Of a stretch of DNA of 64,000 bases, positions 1-12,243 are shown piece by piece. The position numbers were made by a program, and so were the translations under genes. Origin of the DNA: Zopfochytrium polystomum (taxonomy: Eukaryota > Chytridiomycota > Chytridiomycetes > Chytridiales > Chytridiaceae); NCBI GenBank assembly GCA_025765615.1, contig JAIVFJ010000151.1:62001-126000 (forward strand). Direction: 5' to 3'. Below the pieces are notes generated by a model that saw nothing but the letters and a program-made list of their open reading frames with translations, ran no database searches and was not told where the DNA came from. Each line of letters opens with the position of its first letter. Positions within the stretch are counted from its first letter, which is position 1.

Positions 1-2499
1 CAAACAAGTGCTGGTGACGAAACCAACGTGGGAGAAAGACGCTCGGAAGCAAAAGTGGCAACGGCCAACGGCGACGTGCATCTGACGCTCGTGGAACGGA
101 CCGACGGACGCACTATTGCACTCGTGCCTTTTCCGCCATCAGCACTGCGACCGGGAGGGACGAACACTGGTTCGGATTTATGGGGCTTAAGGTGGGACGA
201 AGGTGCTGAAGATCCACACGGACATGGGTTGATCGTTGGCCTTGGGCCGGGAAAAGACACCCGTGCTCTCCTTGACGGGGTGGCAGACTCTATTTTGCAG
301 TATTTGGGAGAAAGCAGTGGGGACCGTCCTCCAGCCTCTTTGCCCGAAACTGCAACCTCATTTCCCCCAAGCCAGATTTGGGACAGATTTGCGTGGTGGT
401 AAGAACGAGGCGGATGCCATCTTTGCTGTTGACCGTTTAGCTCTGACCTGATTTTCCGTATGCATCGCCTGGCAGCACATGGGATGCTTTCTACACGGAC
501 ATTAATCGCAAGAAGATAATTGACGGAGTGGACGAGTTTCGGAGATTAGGGGTCACTCCTGAAGTGGTCCTTATTGACGACGGATGGCAGCAGTATAATG
601 GCCTCCAACAACTGTATGCGATGGAACCGGTAGGAATTCTTGTGACAACACTCTCCGTTAGTCCACAGGCTCACCCTAGATTTTGCTCTTCCCATTGCAG
701 GACCCCTCCAAATTCCCAGACGGTCTCGGCGTATGCCGTGCTTTAAAAGACAAAGGCGTCAAGTATGTCGGAGTTTGGCATACACTCATCGGTTATTGGG
801 GTGGAATAGATCCGAGCGGTCCTATCGCCCAGAAGTACAAGCTCACCGAAATTGTGCGGGGTTCGTCCACCTTGCACGTTGTAGACGCTTCGGATATTGG
901 TCGGTTTTACGAGGACTATCACCAATACCTTCGTAACAGCGGAGTTGACTTCATTAAAGTGGACCACCAGGTGAGAATTCCTCTTGTCGAGCTTCCTGTT
1001 GTTTTAATTGTTTCTCGCCTCACCTCGCTCCGCTTTCTTGATGTCAGTCTTTCTTTGACGAAATTCGAATAACGGACGGCGATCGCCTCTGGAGAGCGTA
1101 CCAGGCAGCAATGATCGAACAGGCCCAAAAAATGGTGGGTGTGGTTGCCTTCATACTGGCGGTGGTCCTCACAATGAACTATTTGAGCACAGCCCGCGGT
1201 CTGGTGTATGTCGCACACCCCGCACGTGATTTTCGATTCGATTTTGGGTAAAATTGGGTCCGGTCGTGTGCCAGTGCCGTGGCAAAACGCTATTAGAAGT
1301 TCTGATGACTTCTTTCCGAGTGAGTAATCTTCCTCAACTTGATGGCCGAAGGCGATAAGCTTAAGGCATTTGTGCGTCCAAACATAGACATTCCGGAGTC
1401 CCATGCAAATCACGTATACGCAAACGCACTCAACGCGCTCCTGCTGGGCACGCTGGCGCGCGGGCGAACGCTGCTGGATTGGGACATGTTCCACTCCGAG
1501 CATCGTTTTTCATGGTTCCACGCAGCCGCCCGCGCTGTGTCTGGCGGACCTGTTTACGTGTCGGACAGGCCGGGCAGTACCGACGGAGCTGTGATACGTG
1601 CACTCACTGCGGCGGGGCGAAGCCTAAGGTGTCGTGGACTTCCGGCTGGCGGTTCAGGCGGCGGTTCATGGCCCGACGACCCGTTTACTAACCCAACGCG
1701 GGAACGTGCGCTCTTGCAAGTTCGTAACACTAACTTCGTACGGGATAACGGAAACGGAGGGCAAACAGGTGCGGAGGTTGTGGGTGTATTTAACTGCGGT
1801 GGCGGTGGAGACTCACCGCTCAGCGGGTGGGTACACCCCAGTCTTGGTGACAGCAGCGAAGGTGGTTCGCTTCTGGCAGTGTTTGGGCGATCAGGGGCGA
1901 TACAGCGGGTTCCCGCATCTACTGGCTGTGGCGCCAGAGCGGTCCCAGTGGACCTCGGATTCGGCGAGGCAGAAGTTATATCCTTTGTGCGTCTGCTCGG
2001 GGCCGAAGTTGGAATTTCTGTGGCTTGCTTGGGACTGCTTGGCAAGGTTTGTTTCAAAACTTTCTTATCCTCCTCTCTTTCTCGCTCTCCCTCCCTCTCT
2101 CTCTCCCTCCTCCCGTCCGTGTATTTCGTTTTCTAACGAGCCTTCACAACCCTTCATTCGGTGGTGAAGCTGAACGGCACCGCCGCAGTCGAGAGCTCGT
2201 CGTTCCACGTCAACGGCGACAGGGCGCAATTCTCAGCGTGGTTGTGGTCGTCCGGATTAATAGGACTGTACATTGACTTGCCGACACGGCAGCGTGCAGG
2301 AAGGGGAGCAGAAGCTGCGGCAGTTCGCGTGTCGTCCATCGAGGTGGACGGCTTCGAGTGGGTTGGGGGTGGCTCCGTTGACGGATTTGTCTGGGTGAGG
2401 TCGTCGACGACAAAGGTAGTTCCGATCGATGCCGGACCCGAGGCTGTGCGACGGGTGAATGTCGTGGTGAGCTTCAACGTCGGCAAGGTGTTGTGCTGA
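1..2499 (+). CDS. raffinose synthase / Sip1-like glycoside hydrolase family 36 protein, 5' end outside window
   Basis: Seven spliced segments keep one frame: 1-398, 476-629, 701-970, 1048-1134, 1193-1319, 1388-2046, 2170-2499 (674 codons visible, open at the left edge). The product carries the GH36 raffinose/stachyose synthase and alkaline alpha-galactosidase landmarks in order: FAWCTWDAFYTDI (codon split by intron 1), VLIDDGWQQYN, FIKVDHQ with the expected nucleophile Asp, CMSHTPHVIFDS, RSSDDFFPNIPESH with the expected acid/base Asp, then WDMFHSEH and AVSGGPVYVSD. The C-terminal exon fits the beta-rich tail. Family members hydrolyse or transfer alpha-galactosyl groups; which activity applies here cannot be read from sequence. 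Every intron is GT-AG. The last intron (2047-2169) is CT-rich and its acceptor is the least certain junction. The GNAT gene starts about 70 bp downstream on the same strand. Confidence 0.88.
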
Positions 2500-2570
2500 C
2501 GGCCACTGGTTGGGCTCTCGAAAAAAAAAACCGAAAAAAATATTTTGTTGTAAACGGTCACGTGACACGA

Positions 2571-3868
2571 ATGGCGCAATCAGCCGCCAAAACGCCGACG
2601 ACGCCGCCGACGCCGCTCCTTCCGCCGGCGTCAAGCCTCGTCATCAAGCAGGTCGACCAGACGCAGTACGGCAAAGTCTTTCAAAAGTGGGCCGCAGAGC
2701 TCCTCTGGAACCCCGTAAGTTTCGAGAGTCTTATCTCCCACTCTCTCCCTCTCTCCCTCGCTCCCTCTGTATACTTTGCATATGTTTGTGCAAACGTGTG
2801 GCAACCTGCAAGGATATCAACGCCCTTAATACACCTGCCACTGCTGAGTGATGGAATAACAGCCATCTTCCACAGAGCGTCGACGATCCCGCGGTTCTTC
2901 CCCTCGCCGACCCCTCGGGCTTTTTTGTCGCGTACCTTGCGCGGCGTTTGCTGCCAGAGTCGGTGCTTCTTCCAGACGAGCACGGCGATGACGCGAGCGA
3001 GGAGGTGCCGGTCGCGTGCATCTCTGCCGTGCGGCACGACGCGCACAACGGGTTCATAGGGTTCTACATTGTGCGCAATGACAAGCTGCGCGGTGCTGGG
3101 TACGGGATTCGCCTATTCCGCGCCGCGATGGAGTACCTTGGAGCGGACCGGAACGCGGGTCTGGATGGGGTGGTCGCGCAGCAAGGCAACTACGCGCGGT
3201 CCGGTTTCGGAAGAGTGTGGGATACTTGGAGGTTCACGCTGACGCTCGACGCGGTAGGGACTGCTGCTGCCGCAGATCCCGCCGTCCCTGCCGGGCTCCA
3301 GGCGGCCAGGGTGGCCCTGGACGGGGTTGCAAGCATCGACGGCAAAAGCACCGTCGCTACGGTCAGCTCTGGCACTGGCGCTGTGATCAGCCTGGCTGCG
3401 GTGTCTGCTTTCATTGAGCAGCACAGCGGGTTTGCGCGGCGTGAGGCGTTCGTGGCCGCTTGGCTTTCGGCGGCAGCTATCGAGTCCACTGCGCTGGTGG
3501 ATGCGGCAAGCGGGCAGATTGTCGCGTTCGGAAGCATCCGGAAGGCTATCACGGGCTATCGCATTGGGCCTGTGTTTGCCGCCGACGCGGCGGCCGCCGC
3601 GCACGTTGTCGGCGCGCTTGTGGCTGTCGTCCGACGGCGCGAGAAGCTGCCGTCTGCTTCACCAAACCCGCAGCTACCGCTGCACCAGGAAACCAAGGTG
3701 TTTGCGGACGTCTGCATGTCGAACAAGTCCGCGCGGGAGGTTTTTGCTCGTGCTGGATTCTCGGACGCTAACGCATTCGTGTGCGGCCGAATGTTCACCA
3801 AGGGTAATCCGCTTCCTGACGCGGCGATAGGCCGGGTGTTTGCTGTGATGACGCTCGAGGTGGGCTGA
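2571..3868 (+). CDS. GNAT-family N-acetyltransferase, two exons
   Basis: Exon 1 is 2571-2714 and exon 2 is 2876-3868 (GT-AG intron 2715-2875), giving about 378 residues. The N-terminal half has a GNAT core: a strand reading GFIGFYIV followed by the acetyl-CoA pyrophosphate loop RGAGYG and a helix (IRLFRAAMEYLG). After it comes QGNYARSGF, similar to the segment in YitH-type GNAT proteins, and a second Ala-rich half that includes VCMSNKSAREVFARAGF, which resembles the C-terminal half of those two-domain proteins. The acceptor substrate is unknown. The start is the first ATG downstream of an A-rich stretch at 2520-2545. The preceding GH36 gene lies in tandem with only a short gap. Confidence 0.8.
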
Positions 3869-4917
3869 ATGGACAGACGCTGGGATGTTTGGGTATGATG
3901 AGTGACAGTGTATAGGGCGCATTCTGCTCGTTATTCTACGTTTTATTTTTTTTTATTTTTTTTTTTTGTTTTGTTTCGCTCTGAGATGGGAGAGAGCCGG
4001 AAACAACGCTTCAAACTTTCGCAGTCCCAAATGTTTGCGACAACGTTGCATTCGCAGCTTTGTCACGCTCCTTTCTGAAGCATTGAGATTGGCGTCTGGC
4101 ATTACTTTTGACACTGATGTATGGCGAAGATCTGGGGAGAGCATGATGAATGAATGCTTGCGATGCTATGAGCAAGAGCAGTTGTAAATCCTTCTCTATT
4201 TGGGGTTGCCCTGATGGGCTCAACTCAGGATGCTATCTCAACTAAAGCAAGTACATTGACATTCTGGAAGAGAGACATTTGTGAGATCTTCGGTCGAATC
4301 TAGCTATAGCGTCTAGTGGCAGGGGAACACAGCGTTAGTCCGACTATCGGACTCACACATTCGCATTCACACTCCCGTTGGGCGTCTGTGAATGTGGAAT
4401 GACTCAAGTTATCTCCAAGTCACCAGCAGTCCATCTTCCCCCATCGTTGACTGTTCTGGTTACCCATGTGATTCAGTTGTCAAGCCTGCAACAGCGATGT
4501 AGGAGAGTAGTATTGTTGTTTGCACCAGAAATGTCCTTTTGCGTCGAAGTCGTGTATCTGAAGCAAGAGCCTCTGGACAGACTGTGATGCAGTCAAAAGT
4601 TTGAAAACCCAATTGCTACGTGTAGCTAGCGCAATTCAGTCACACCACAACTCATATCTCAGTTTCTGACTGTGACAAGTGCGTTTCTCTTTTCCCTAGC
4701 TCGTCACACACACACTGTACACGAGCAACAGTCTACCTCACTCATATTTCAGGCTCCAAGCGTCGTATCACAGTTGTTTAGGGCTGATTGAACAGTTCTA
4801 CAATTGTATTACCTGCTCCTGAAGTCTCAAAATTTTTCTGCCGTCTGCCACTAAATCAGGGAAATCACCGAACTTTCAAATTTCTATTCTCAAAGCTCTC
4901 ACACACTTACCTCCCAA
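3869..4917. other. non-coding stretch before retroelement debris
   Basis: AT-rich sequence beginning with the 3' flank of the acetyltransferase gene and a T/A homopolymer zone (3945-3969). Short open frames on both strands show no recognisable motif. Probably 3' UTR followed by decayed repeat. Confidence 0.4.
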
Positions 4918-6652
4918 GCATGAGCAACCATGATCAAATCTAGTATGCCTCTTGTGCATTCCCAATTCTTAAAGGTGCAGCAAATTTTGGAGATTGGTTG
5001 GATGACCTAATTTTAGAACTATCCAACAAAAGCAATTGTCTCCGCCACTGCATTGACCCAGAATGAATTAATGTATTGCGCATCGATCACAATGATCCTA
5101 GTGTCAGCCCAACATGCAGATTACGCAGGGGCCTAACTGCAGCAAGCATTATGCATTTGCACAAGACAGGCGTGAGCTGGTCAAATGCTTCCCAAGACAG
5201 AAGACCAGAACGCAAACTGTATCCTTCTCATTCAACAACACGTTGAACCAGAGATGCTACCACAGTTCCCCTGACAAGGGCAAGTTGTTGCCTACACACT
5301 CCTAGGAGAAATAGCAATTGCATGTCGAACAACAGATCAAGGATTAGCAAAGGAGATCATTGATGATTTCGAACGTATAAAAATGGAACCTGCAGAATCA
5401 TCCAAGTCATTTGCAATGCGCTTCATTACAGTTTACCACAAAGTAGAAAGTTTTGCAGAAAGCTCATCAGTGGACATTTGCAGTTGCATCACACCATTTT
5501 CCAAAGTCGTGCAAGTTTTCACATCCGCCCTGAACAACATGCTAATCAATATGGGTGTTGCCAACACGTTCATGTTTGCAGGGAATCCTATTTCTGCGAC
5601 TTCAGAGTCGTTGATTGACCCAAGAATGTCAATGTTGTGCAGAACAAATGGGTCTACAAGGTCAAGCTTCAACCAGATGGCAGCATTGAGTGCTTTTGTG
5701 CACGACTAGTGGCTAAGAGCTTTACACTCTGTCGTGGCATTGATTCTGGAATACTCTCTCTCCTGTTGTCTGCATCAATAGTCTAGATGGCTCCTTGCTA
5801 TGACAGCCTCAAACAGTTGGGACACAGCCATGGTCAACATTAGCAATACCTACCTCAACAGCAAACTTGATGTCCCCATTTAGATGGAGCAACTGGATGG
5901 CTACTGTTCTGATGACAAGGTCTGGCTTTTGCACAAAGTTGTCAACAGTATCAAGCAAGCAGGACGTTGTTGGTATCAGGAACTCATTGGTTGTCTCAAG
6001 TCTGCTGGGTACCAACAAAGCGCAGCAGATCTGTGCATCCTCTTCAAGCACACAAAGGAACGTGTTGTTTTCATTTCTACCTATGTCAATGATATTTGTC
6101 ACTTTGGGCACACAGAGGAATCACTTCTGCTATCGCTTGCTAAAATCCTTCTATAAGCTCTGCAAACTAGGCCATATCAAGACCGTGATTGTTTTGAATA
6201 TGGAAGTTCATTGAACGCCAACTGGCATTTACTTGCAGTAAAGAGCTTACACCAAGGAACTACTCCAGCGCCATGCAGGCCTCGTCGATGGAAAGACAGC
6301 CTACTCGTCCTACAGTTATGCTTTCACCTCAGCAAGTAGAATACATTGCAGTCTCGAGAACTGGAGGCCATCTCACAACAGCACAAAGCACTTATGCTCC
6401 CATCCCCGACTCCTATTCCAGTCTATACTGACAACCAAGGCGTTATCAATTTGAGCTCAAACAATCTCTACACTAACAGGTCAAAACATATTCTTGTTAA
6501 GTATCACTATATCCAGGAACTGGTTGATTGACAAGTGATTCGACTGGAATGGATTCCTGGTGGCAAGCAACCAGCAGATTATCTTACAAAATCATTACCA
6601 GCTGCTTTGGGTGCTTATCATCTTGGTCATATTGGTCTTTGTCATGTGCCTT
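4918..6652 (+). pseudogene. decayed Ty1/copia retrotransposon (gag, reverse transcriptase and RNase H fragments)
   Basis: Gag-like words appear first (around 4956-5063, GAANFGDWLDDLILELSN; around 5311-5460, LAKEIIDDFERIKMEP). From about 5630 the frame reads NVVQNKWVYKVKLQPDGSIE and ARLVAKSFT, the classical start of the copia reverse transcriptase. Around 5990-6110 comes AADLCILFK...TYVNDI, where YVND stands in for the catalytic YVDD. At 6340-6640 the RNase H end is clear: VEYIAVSR, PIPVYTDNQGVINLS, RSKHILVKYHYIQELVD, then IRLEWIPGGKQPADYLTKSL. Protease and integrase are missing between gag and RT, and stops and frameshifts separate the pieces, so this is a dead, internally deleted copy. Confidence 0.85.
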
Positions 6653-6930
6653 AAGTTTCTGTTCCCTTGCTTTATTTGTATTGCATGCTCTTCCTTTTCT
6701 CTTTCTTGTCCTTCTTCTTCTCTTGCATTGCTTTTTGTATTCCTACATTCAAGTTTCTTTGCTCTCCATCTACGTGTTTCATATGGGCATTCTTTTCTTA
6801 TTGTTCTGCCACCTGGTGGCAAGTCATGCCTGTTTATTGCTTTTCCTCAGCCAGTGTATGGTTTCCTTACGTTGCCTGTGGCATAAGGTTTTCCTCTGTG
6901 CTGGCCCTTTTTTGCTCCTGCCCACAGCTC

Positions 6931-7180
6931 AGGGGGGAGTGTAAGATTTTGGGGTTTGTGGTAAGCAGTGTGCAGAGGCAACACCTCACACTGTGGTGCA
7001 TGTGAGCACCAACTGTGACGAGGACTTGGTGCATTTTTTGTCACCTGGACTTTGTCACAATTTTGTATAAAGCCAAACAGCATACATTGTACAACAGTCT
7101 CCCACCTCAGCTTCACCATCACAACACAGTAGTCCACCAAAGTAGTTCACCACCATCCACATACAGCAGCTGTCATTTCT
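6931..7180 (+). repeat. polypurine tract and 3' LTR of the copia element
   Basis: A polypurine tract (AGGGGGGAG, 6931-6939) follows the RNase H remnant and is directly followed by TGTAAG, the expected LTR start at 6940. A TATA-like box (TATAAA) lies at 7066-7071. The LTR's right end is not clear because LINE-derived sequence begins near 7150-7190. No matching 5' LTR was seen before the gag remnant. Confidence 0.65.
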
Positions 7181-7189
7181 TTCAGGGAG

Positions 7190-8060
7190 TTCCTCAGATT
7201 GGGGGTCAGCAGGCCAGTAAATATTTCGCAGGAGGATGGAGCGTTGAGCAAAAGATAAGGTGAGGGCAATGGCACAAGTTCCAAAGTGGGAGACGTCAGT
7301 GATGTGTGGTGCCAGGGAAGATGAGATAATTAAACCAACACCAGCATGACAGGAGGGGGTGGAGGATACGAAGAAACCATTGTAATTCTTAGTGATGTGA
7401 CAAATGGAGTGGGTGGCCTCTGTGTCAGAGCAGCCAGTTTCTTGAATGGCAAGGATGCTGGCTTTGGTGTGATTGAGCCAGTGGGAGATAGATGATGCCT
7501 TGGCGGAGAGGGCATGACGGATGTTCCAAGTTGCGAAGCAAGGGAGGGGTGGTGTTGGGGGTGGTGTACTGGACACAGGGCTAGTGGACACAGCTGACTA
7601 AGGGGTGCAGGCAGTCCTGCTAACAATATCTCTGTTTTTTTTTAAGAGAAATAAGAGTGATATCAATAGCAAAGGGACTTTCACAAAAGATGAATAAGGA
7701 TATTGGTCAAGTTGAAGCGGCAGTCCTTGTTTTTGAGGCAGTTTTTGGGGTGAGAGCTGATTGAGCTGGGACAGTAGAAGAAGAAGGTTCAGTGGACTCC
7801 TTACGCTGCCTTGCACTATACCAGGGAGGCGGCCGCGATGCACTACAGCAGTGTCTGCGTTGATTGTCTTGGTGGAGGAGCAACGATGGCAAGCACGGCA
7901 GTGTGGGGCAAATCACCACGATTCCTGATAAGCTTAGCTCCTTACCATTCACATCACTGCCACTTAGTGTTGGCGGACAGCGACGGCGCCACAAGGCTAG
8001 GCAATTTGGTCAGAGTGTTACTAGGCGTACTAGGGATGCGGGCTTTCTGCTTTGAACAGA
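7190..8060 (-). pseudogene. 5' fragment of a LINE-type non-LTR retrotransposon (ORF1 tail and endonuclease)
   Basis: On the minus strand 7591 to 7190 reads CFATWNIRHALSAKASSI, then AILAIQETG and HAGVGLIIS, the N-terminal motifs (WNIR/WNVR and IQET with the metal-binding Glu) of the APE-like endonuclease that opens LINE ORF2. It ends abruptly at the copia LTR, so reverse transcriptase is absent. Upstream (7595-8060) the minus strand carries Ser/Pro-rich reading frames with CPLC-type cysteine pairs that could be the end of ORF1, in a different frame. Confidence 0.65.
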
Positions 8061-9405
8061 GGGGACAATCAGGCAACGTAATGGCGGTACCGGTTACGTC
8101 AGAGACTGGAGGTCGCATGACATCAAGTGTGTGTGAGAAAGTCGTACATGTGTGTGAACAAAAAAAAAAAAAAAACTCCCACCACTCTTGTCAACCCCAC
8201 TCCAAATAACGAAGGCGTACAGCAGCAAGCAAGCAGCGGAGGCAGCAGTGAGTTGCTGGTGAGGACGGAGCCCCGACGCCGACGGCACCTCTGCGTCGTT
8301 GGAGCGAGACAATCTGCGCATGCAGGTGAAGGCCCTGAACTGGATCGATTGCGTGTTTGGGTGCGGATCGGGCGGCAGGCGTGGATGGCGTGGTGATGGC
8401 GTCGAAGTTCGGGCGATACGCTTACATGGGGGGGGAGGGGGGGATGGTTTGCTAATGGCTTCAGGCGGGCGGCACGGTGGGGTGGTTGTTGGTCCCAGCA
8501 AGGTCGCCTTCGACGTTGGTACGCCGCCCACGGAGCCGAGCGGGCAGCTTCACGTGATTGTTCAGGCATTGCGCGCTAATTGGTGGCGACACTCCCGCCA
8601 AGCGGACAGGGACAGACATACATACACACGTGCACAGACAGACAGACCGACAGGCAAAGAGACAGGCAAAGAGACAAACCAAGCCATGCCATGCCAGATG
8701 GGGCAATCAAATTGCGGAGTAGTTGCCAATTAAAGAGCTACGCAAACAGACAGTTAGACAGACAGACAGACAGACAGACAGACACGCCGATAGACAAACC
8801 AACGAAAATGATTTGCATGCTTGATGTGATCATGCGTCTTGTTTTCGGCCGGATGCGTAGGGTCGCATGAGGCGAGCGACAGAGAGAATGGGAATAGGAG
8901 GGCACAACTTTAGAAGAGGCTTCCGACAGGCGTGAACGGACACCCACCCACCTGCGCACCCTGCGACGGCCCGACTCGACCCACCACCGACCTACCGCAC
9001 CGGCCGACTGACCCACGGGACCGCAGTGATTTTTGCCGTTCCTCCCTCCTCCTCCTCTCCCTTCCCTTCCCTTCCCTTCCCTTCCCTTCCCTTCGAGTCC
9101 TCCCTCGCCGTTCCTGTTGCTGTGTTGCTGTTCGAATCTCTTCCCTTTGCGCTGCTAACGGCGCGCGGCACAGCTCCAAGGAGGGAACGGACGGGACGGG
9201 ACAGCGCGGCACGGACGGACGCGTTAGACAAGAGCGGCTCTTTGTCGGCGGCGGCCGTGGCGGCGGCGAGCGAGGACGGACCGAGGCGGCGAAGAAAAAG
9301 AACAAAAACCGAAGACGACGACGACGACAAAGACCGAACGAACTGGAAAGAGGACACGTCGAGAGATCACCGAAGCAACCAAAGGCTACAGTCGCAGCAA
9401 GGAGA
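8061..9405. other. intergenic region with simple repeats upstream of the membrane-protein gene
   Basis: Contains an A17 tract near 8160, an AGAC tetranucleotide array (about 8757-8784) and a CCCTT pentanucleotide array (about 9058-9093). Long overlapping open frames on both strands near 8930-9400 have compositions typical of GC-rich or repeat DNA; the stretch just before 9406 is probably the 5' UTR and promoter of the next gene. Confidence 0.4.
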
Positions 9406-10024
9406 ATGCTGCCCGCACACACAACTGTTGCTGTTTTCACGGCTCTTCTTGCGCTTCTCGGGCCGGTTGACGGAATCGGATCAGAACCCCCAGCACTGGA
9501 TCGTCGTCTCGAGGCCCACGCGCTGTTTGTCAACGCTTCACGAGTCGGTAGCAGTGGTGGCGCCTCGCCCTCATCTGCATGGTGCTGTGGCAGCTCGTTT
9601 CTATCGCTGGACGAGCAAAACGCTTACGTTTCCGCCAACAACTCATGGCTTGACTTTCGCGTGACCCTGAGAGGAGATTCACCAGACCATGCGGTACTCT
9701 ATCGACTGCACTTTGCTCACACGGTTGTCGTCCCCCCAATCATTTGTAGGTTATCCCGTCGTGTTCATTCTGTCTCTTTAAACGGCGGGATGACGTCGAT
9801 TCCCCAATTCCCACGCTTTCTCCTCCTCCTCTACGCGACTGAAATTGTTGACCGCCCCCGCAGTGTACGGCGCGTACGTCATGTACATCAGAGTTGTTGT
9901 GCCAAAGTCGTGGCCGTTTCGGGTCGTGGACGGGCGCTTGCTACCGCGTGCGACAGAGTCCTGGCTTGTGTTCTTTTTGGCTTTCCTTCTTTGTGAGTAT
10001 GAGTGTTGCGTGTCTCTCTGTCTC

Positions 10025-10071
<47 letters not shown>

Positions 10072-10248
10072 CTCATCCTGGCTGGCATTGCGCTCCTTGT
10101 CTCGCGGCCTCTGCTGTGGGTTTTGTCTCTCCCCCCCCTATCGCCCAACCATGAGACGAAGAAGACACCGCAAGAAAGACAGTATGACCAAGCAAACCTT
10201 TATCAACGAAACATTCCTCCTTCTATCCATCAATCAAATCCAATCACT

Positions 10249-10307
<59 letters not shown>

Positions 10308-12243
10308 CACACTCACACTCACACACTCACTCACTCACACACTCACTCACACACTCACTCAATCACTCACCAGTGCGCTGGCTCCACATCTTGATGCTTA
10401 TCCTCGACGTCCTGCCCTTTTACCGCGTTCGGGAACTCTCTTACGACATACCCTTTGCCCTGTGCTACTATCTGTCTTTCATGTTCATCCTCGGCCTGAT
10501 CGAGGGAACGAACGGGTCGGCTGCATCATTCGCTGGCCCCGCGTACGCTGATCCGCCTTGGCTGCTTCGAGCTGTCCGCAACGCCTCCGGTCGTGTTCTC
10601 GCTTGGGGCTACATCGGTGAGTTTCAGTTCCCATCCGCGTGCTGGCAGCCCTTTCCACTAATCACGGCGGACCGAACCTCTGGTGAAAATCATCATCAGT
10701 CGCAGCACTAGTCTCGGCTATTGGCCCTGCGCTCGGCTTTGCATCGGGTGCTGCGGCAGACAAAGGCGATGACAGTCTGGCAGCCTCCCTCGTTCGAGTG
10801 CACTACCTCATCTGGGCTTTGCTGATATTCTCGAATTTAGCCACTGCATCGTATGCGGGAGTTCTTTTACGCCGCCACATTCGCGCAAGCGTACAGGAGG
10901 CCGCAAAGCAAGGTGCAGATCCTGGGACCGTCCAAATCCTGGCTGCGACTATCTCTTCGGTTACCTGGATGATGAGGCAGCATAATATTGCCACATTTGC
11001 CTTTGGGCTGACCGGTTTGATTTATTCTATATGTTAAGTATACGTCCATCCGCAATCGGTTGCTAAAACCCTTCCGTTCAAAATCTTCAGTGCGGGTCTC
11101 GCTCCACTCCATAATTCTGACGCAGTACATCATTTGCGTTGTTTGGCTCTTCTGCCTTCCCCTTGTTTGTGTCGTAACGTACGCTGCCGCTCATATAAGG
11201 TTTGCATCATTCGAAATCTCAAGCTTACATCGTGCTAACGAGTGGGCGACAGTGCAACGAAGCACTCGGGATCAACGAGGCAAACTTCAAGATCGGGGAA
11301 CTCCAGTGCATCCAACTTTGAACTTACTCAAACGCGTCTCCGAACTGGAACTACTTTTGCGTCGGGTGAAGACTCGTCCTTCAGAAAGACACCTTCCAAT
11401 GGCGCTGTCGTTCTGTATGACCCACCGACTGAGGGAGGCGAGAACTCTGTCGATGTACATCCTTCTATGCCTATCGCCAAGCCCGCATGGCTATCCCTTC
11501 CAAATCCTGTTGCTCAATCGCCTTCCGTTCAAAGGACGAATTCTCACCGCATTCAGACACATTCCTCATCATACGAAAGTCAGCGTTTACCATTAGTTGC
11601 CTCTGCCTCGCAGAGCACTTGGGATAATGTCACTTCCCCCATATCGTCCCCTCGAACTCTGGAAGGAGTGCTTCAATACTCGCCTCCACCGTCTAACTTT
11701 CCTTCGTCGTTGTCTCCGGCAACCAAACCGACAAATGTTCCAACAAAACCCTCTTGGATTTCTTCACAGAGCCCACAGTCGACCCCGTTAGCACGGAACC
11801 CATCTTCATCGTCGAAAGCAGCGATATCGACAGGCTCTCGCTCGTCGCATAGTAGCACAACGGTTAATGGAATGGGACACATGCCGCAGAATTGGTCTCA
11901 CCAGCAGGCCTATTCGCAGCGGTTTGCACCGTCAAACGGGTTAGCTTCGCCCGCAAAGACAACTTCGTCGTCTGTCAGTTCTCCGCACGAAGTGTCCGCA
12001 ACTGCAACTTCCTATTTTTCCTACCCGCCAGTGTCAGCATCATCTGTCAATGCCGTGATTCCATCCAACATGCAGGTTTCCAATGGACCTGCGACTGCCT
12101 CCCCATCGATTCCGTCTCATAAGTACTCCAATCAACCAACCTCCATGTTCTCCGGAACCGCTGTGTACTATGTGTCACCAACAACCCCGGCGGGCGCGGA
12201 GCCAACCTCACCCTCGTCGTCGTCGCGGACGCGATATTTCTAA
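9406..12243 (+). CDS. multi-pass membrane protein, seven-membrane-segment architecture with signal peptide and Ser-rich tail
   Basis: Six exons join in frame with GT-AG borders: 9406-9745, 9864-9992, 10374-10616, 10700-11032, 11091-11199, 11253-12243 (714 residues). The first four introns are all phase 1. Residues 1-25 look like a signal peptide (VAVFTALLALLG). A short extracellular part with possible N-glycosylation sites follows, then about seven hydrophobic segments (for example HTVVVPPIILYGAYVMYI, WLVFFLAFLLLRWLHILM, YYLSFMFILGLI, YLIWALLIFSNLA, YIICVVWLFCLPLVCVV). The last roughly 330 residues are a disordered Ser/Pro/Thr-rich tail. The plan (signal peptide, ectodomain, about 7 TM, Ser-rich cytosolic tail) resembles G-protein-coupled receptors, but I recognise no family motif, so receptor function is inference. 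Intron 2 is swollen by CT and CA microsatellites. Confidence 0.72.
10021..10364. repeat. (TC)n and (CA)n microsatellites inside an intron
   Basis: A TC array (10021-10068) and a CA array grading into CACACTCA units (about 10249-10364) fill most of the 381-bp intron 9993-10373. The acceptor AG at 10372-10373 directly follows the array. Confidence 0.9.

Noticed and set aside
8741..8790. CRISPR-like or regulatory tandem array
   Set aside because: It is a simple AGAC tetranucleotide microsatellite without spacers, in a eukaryotic genome.
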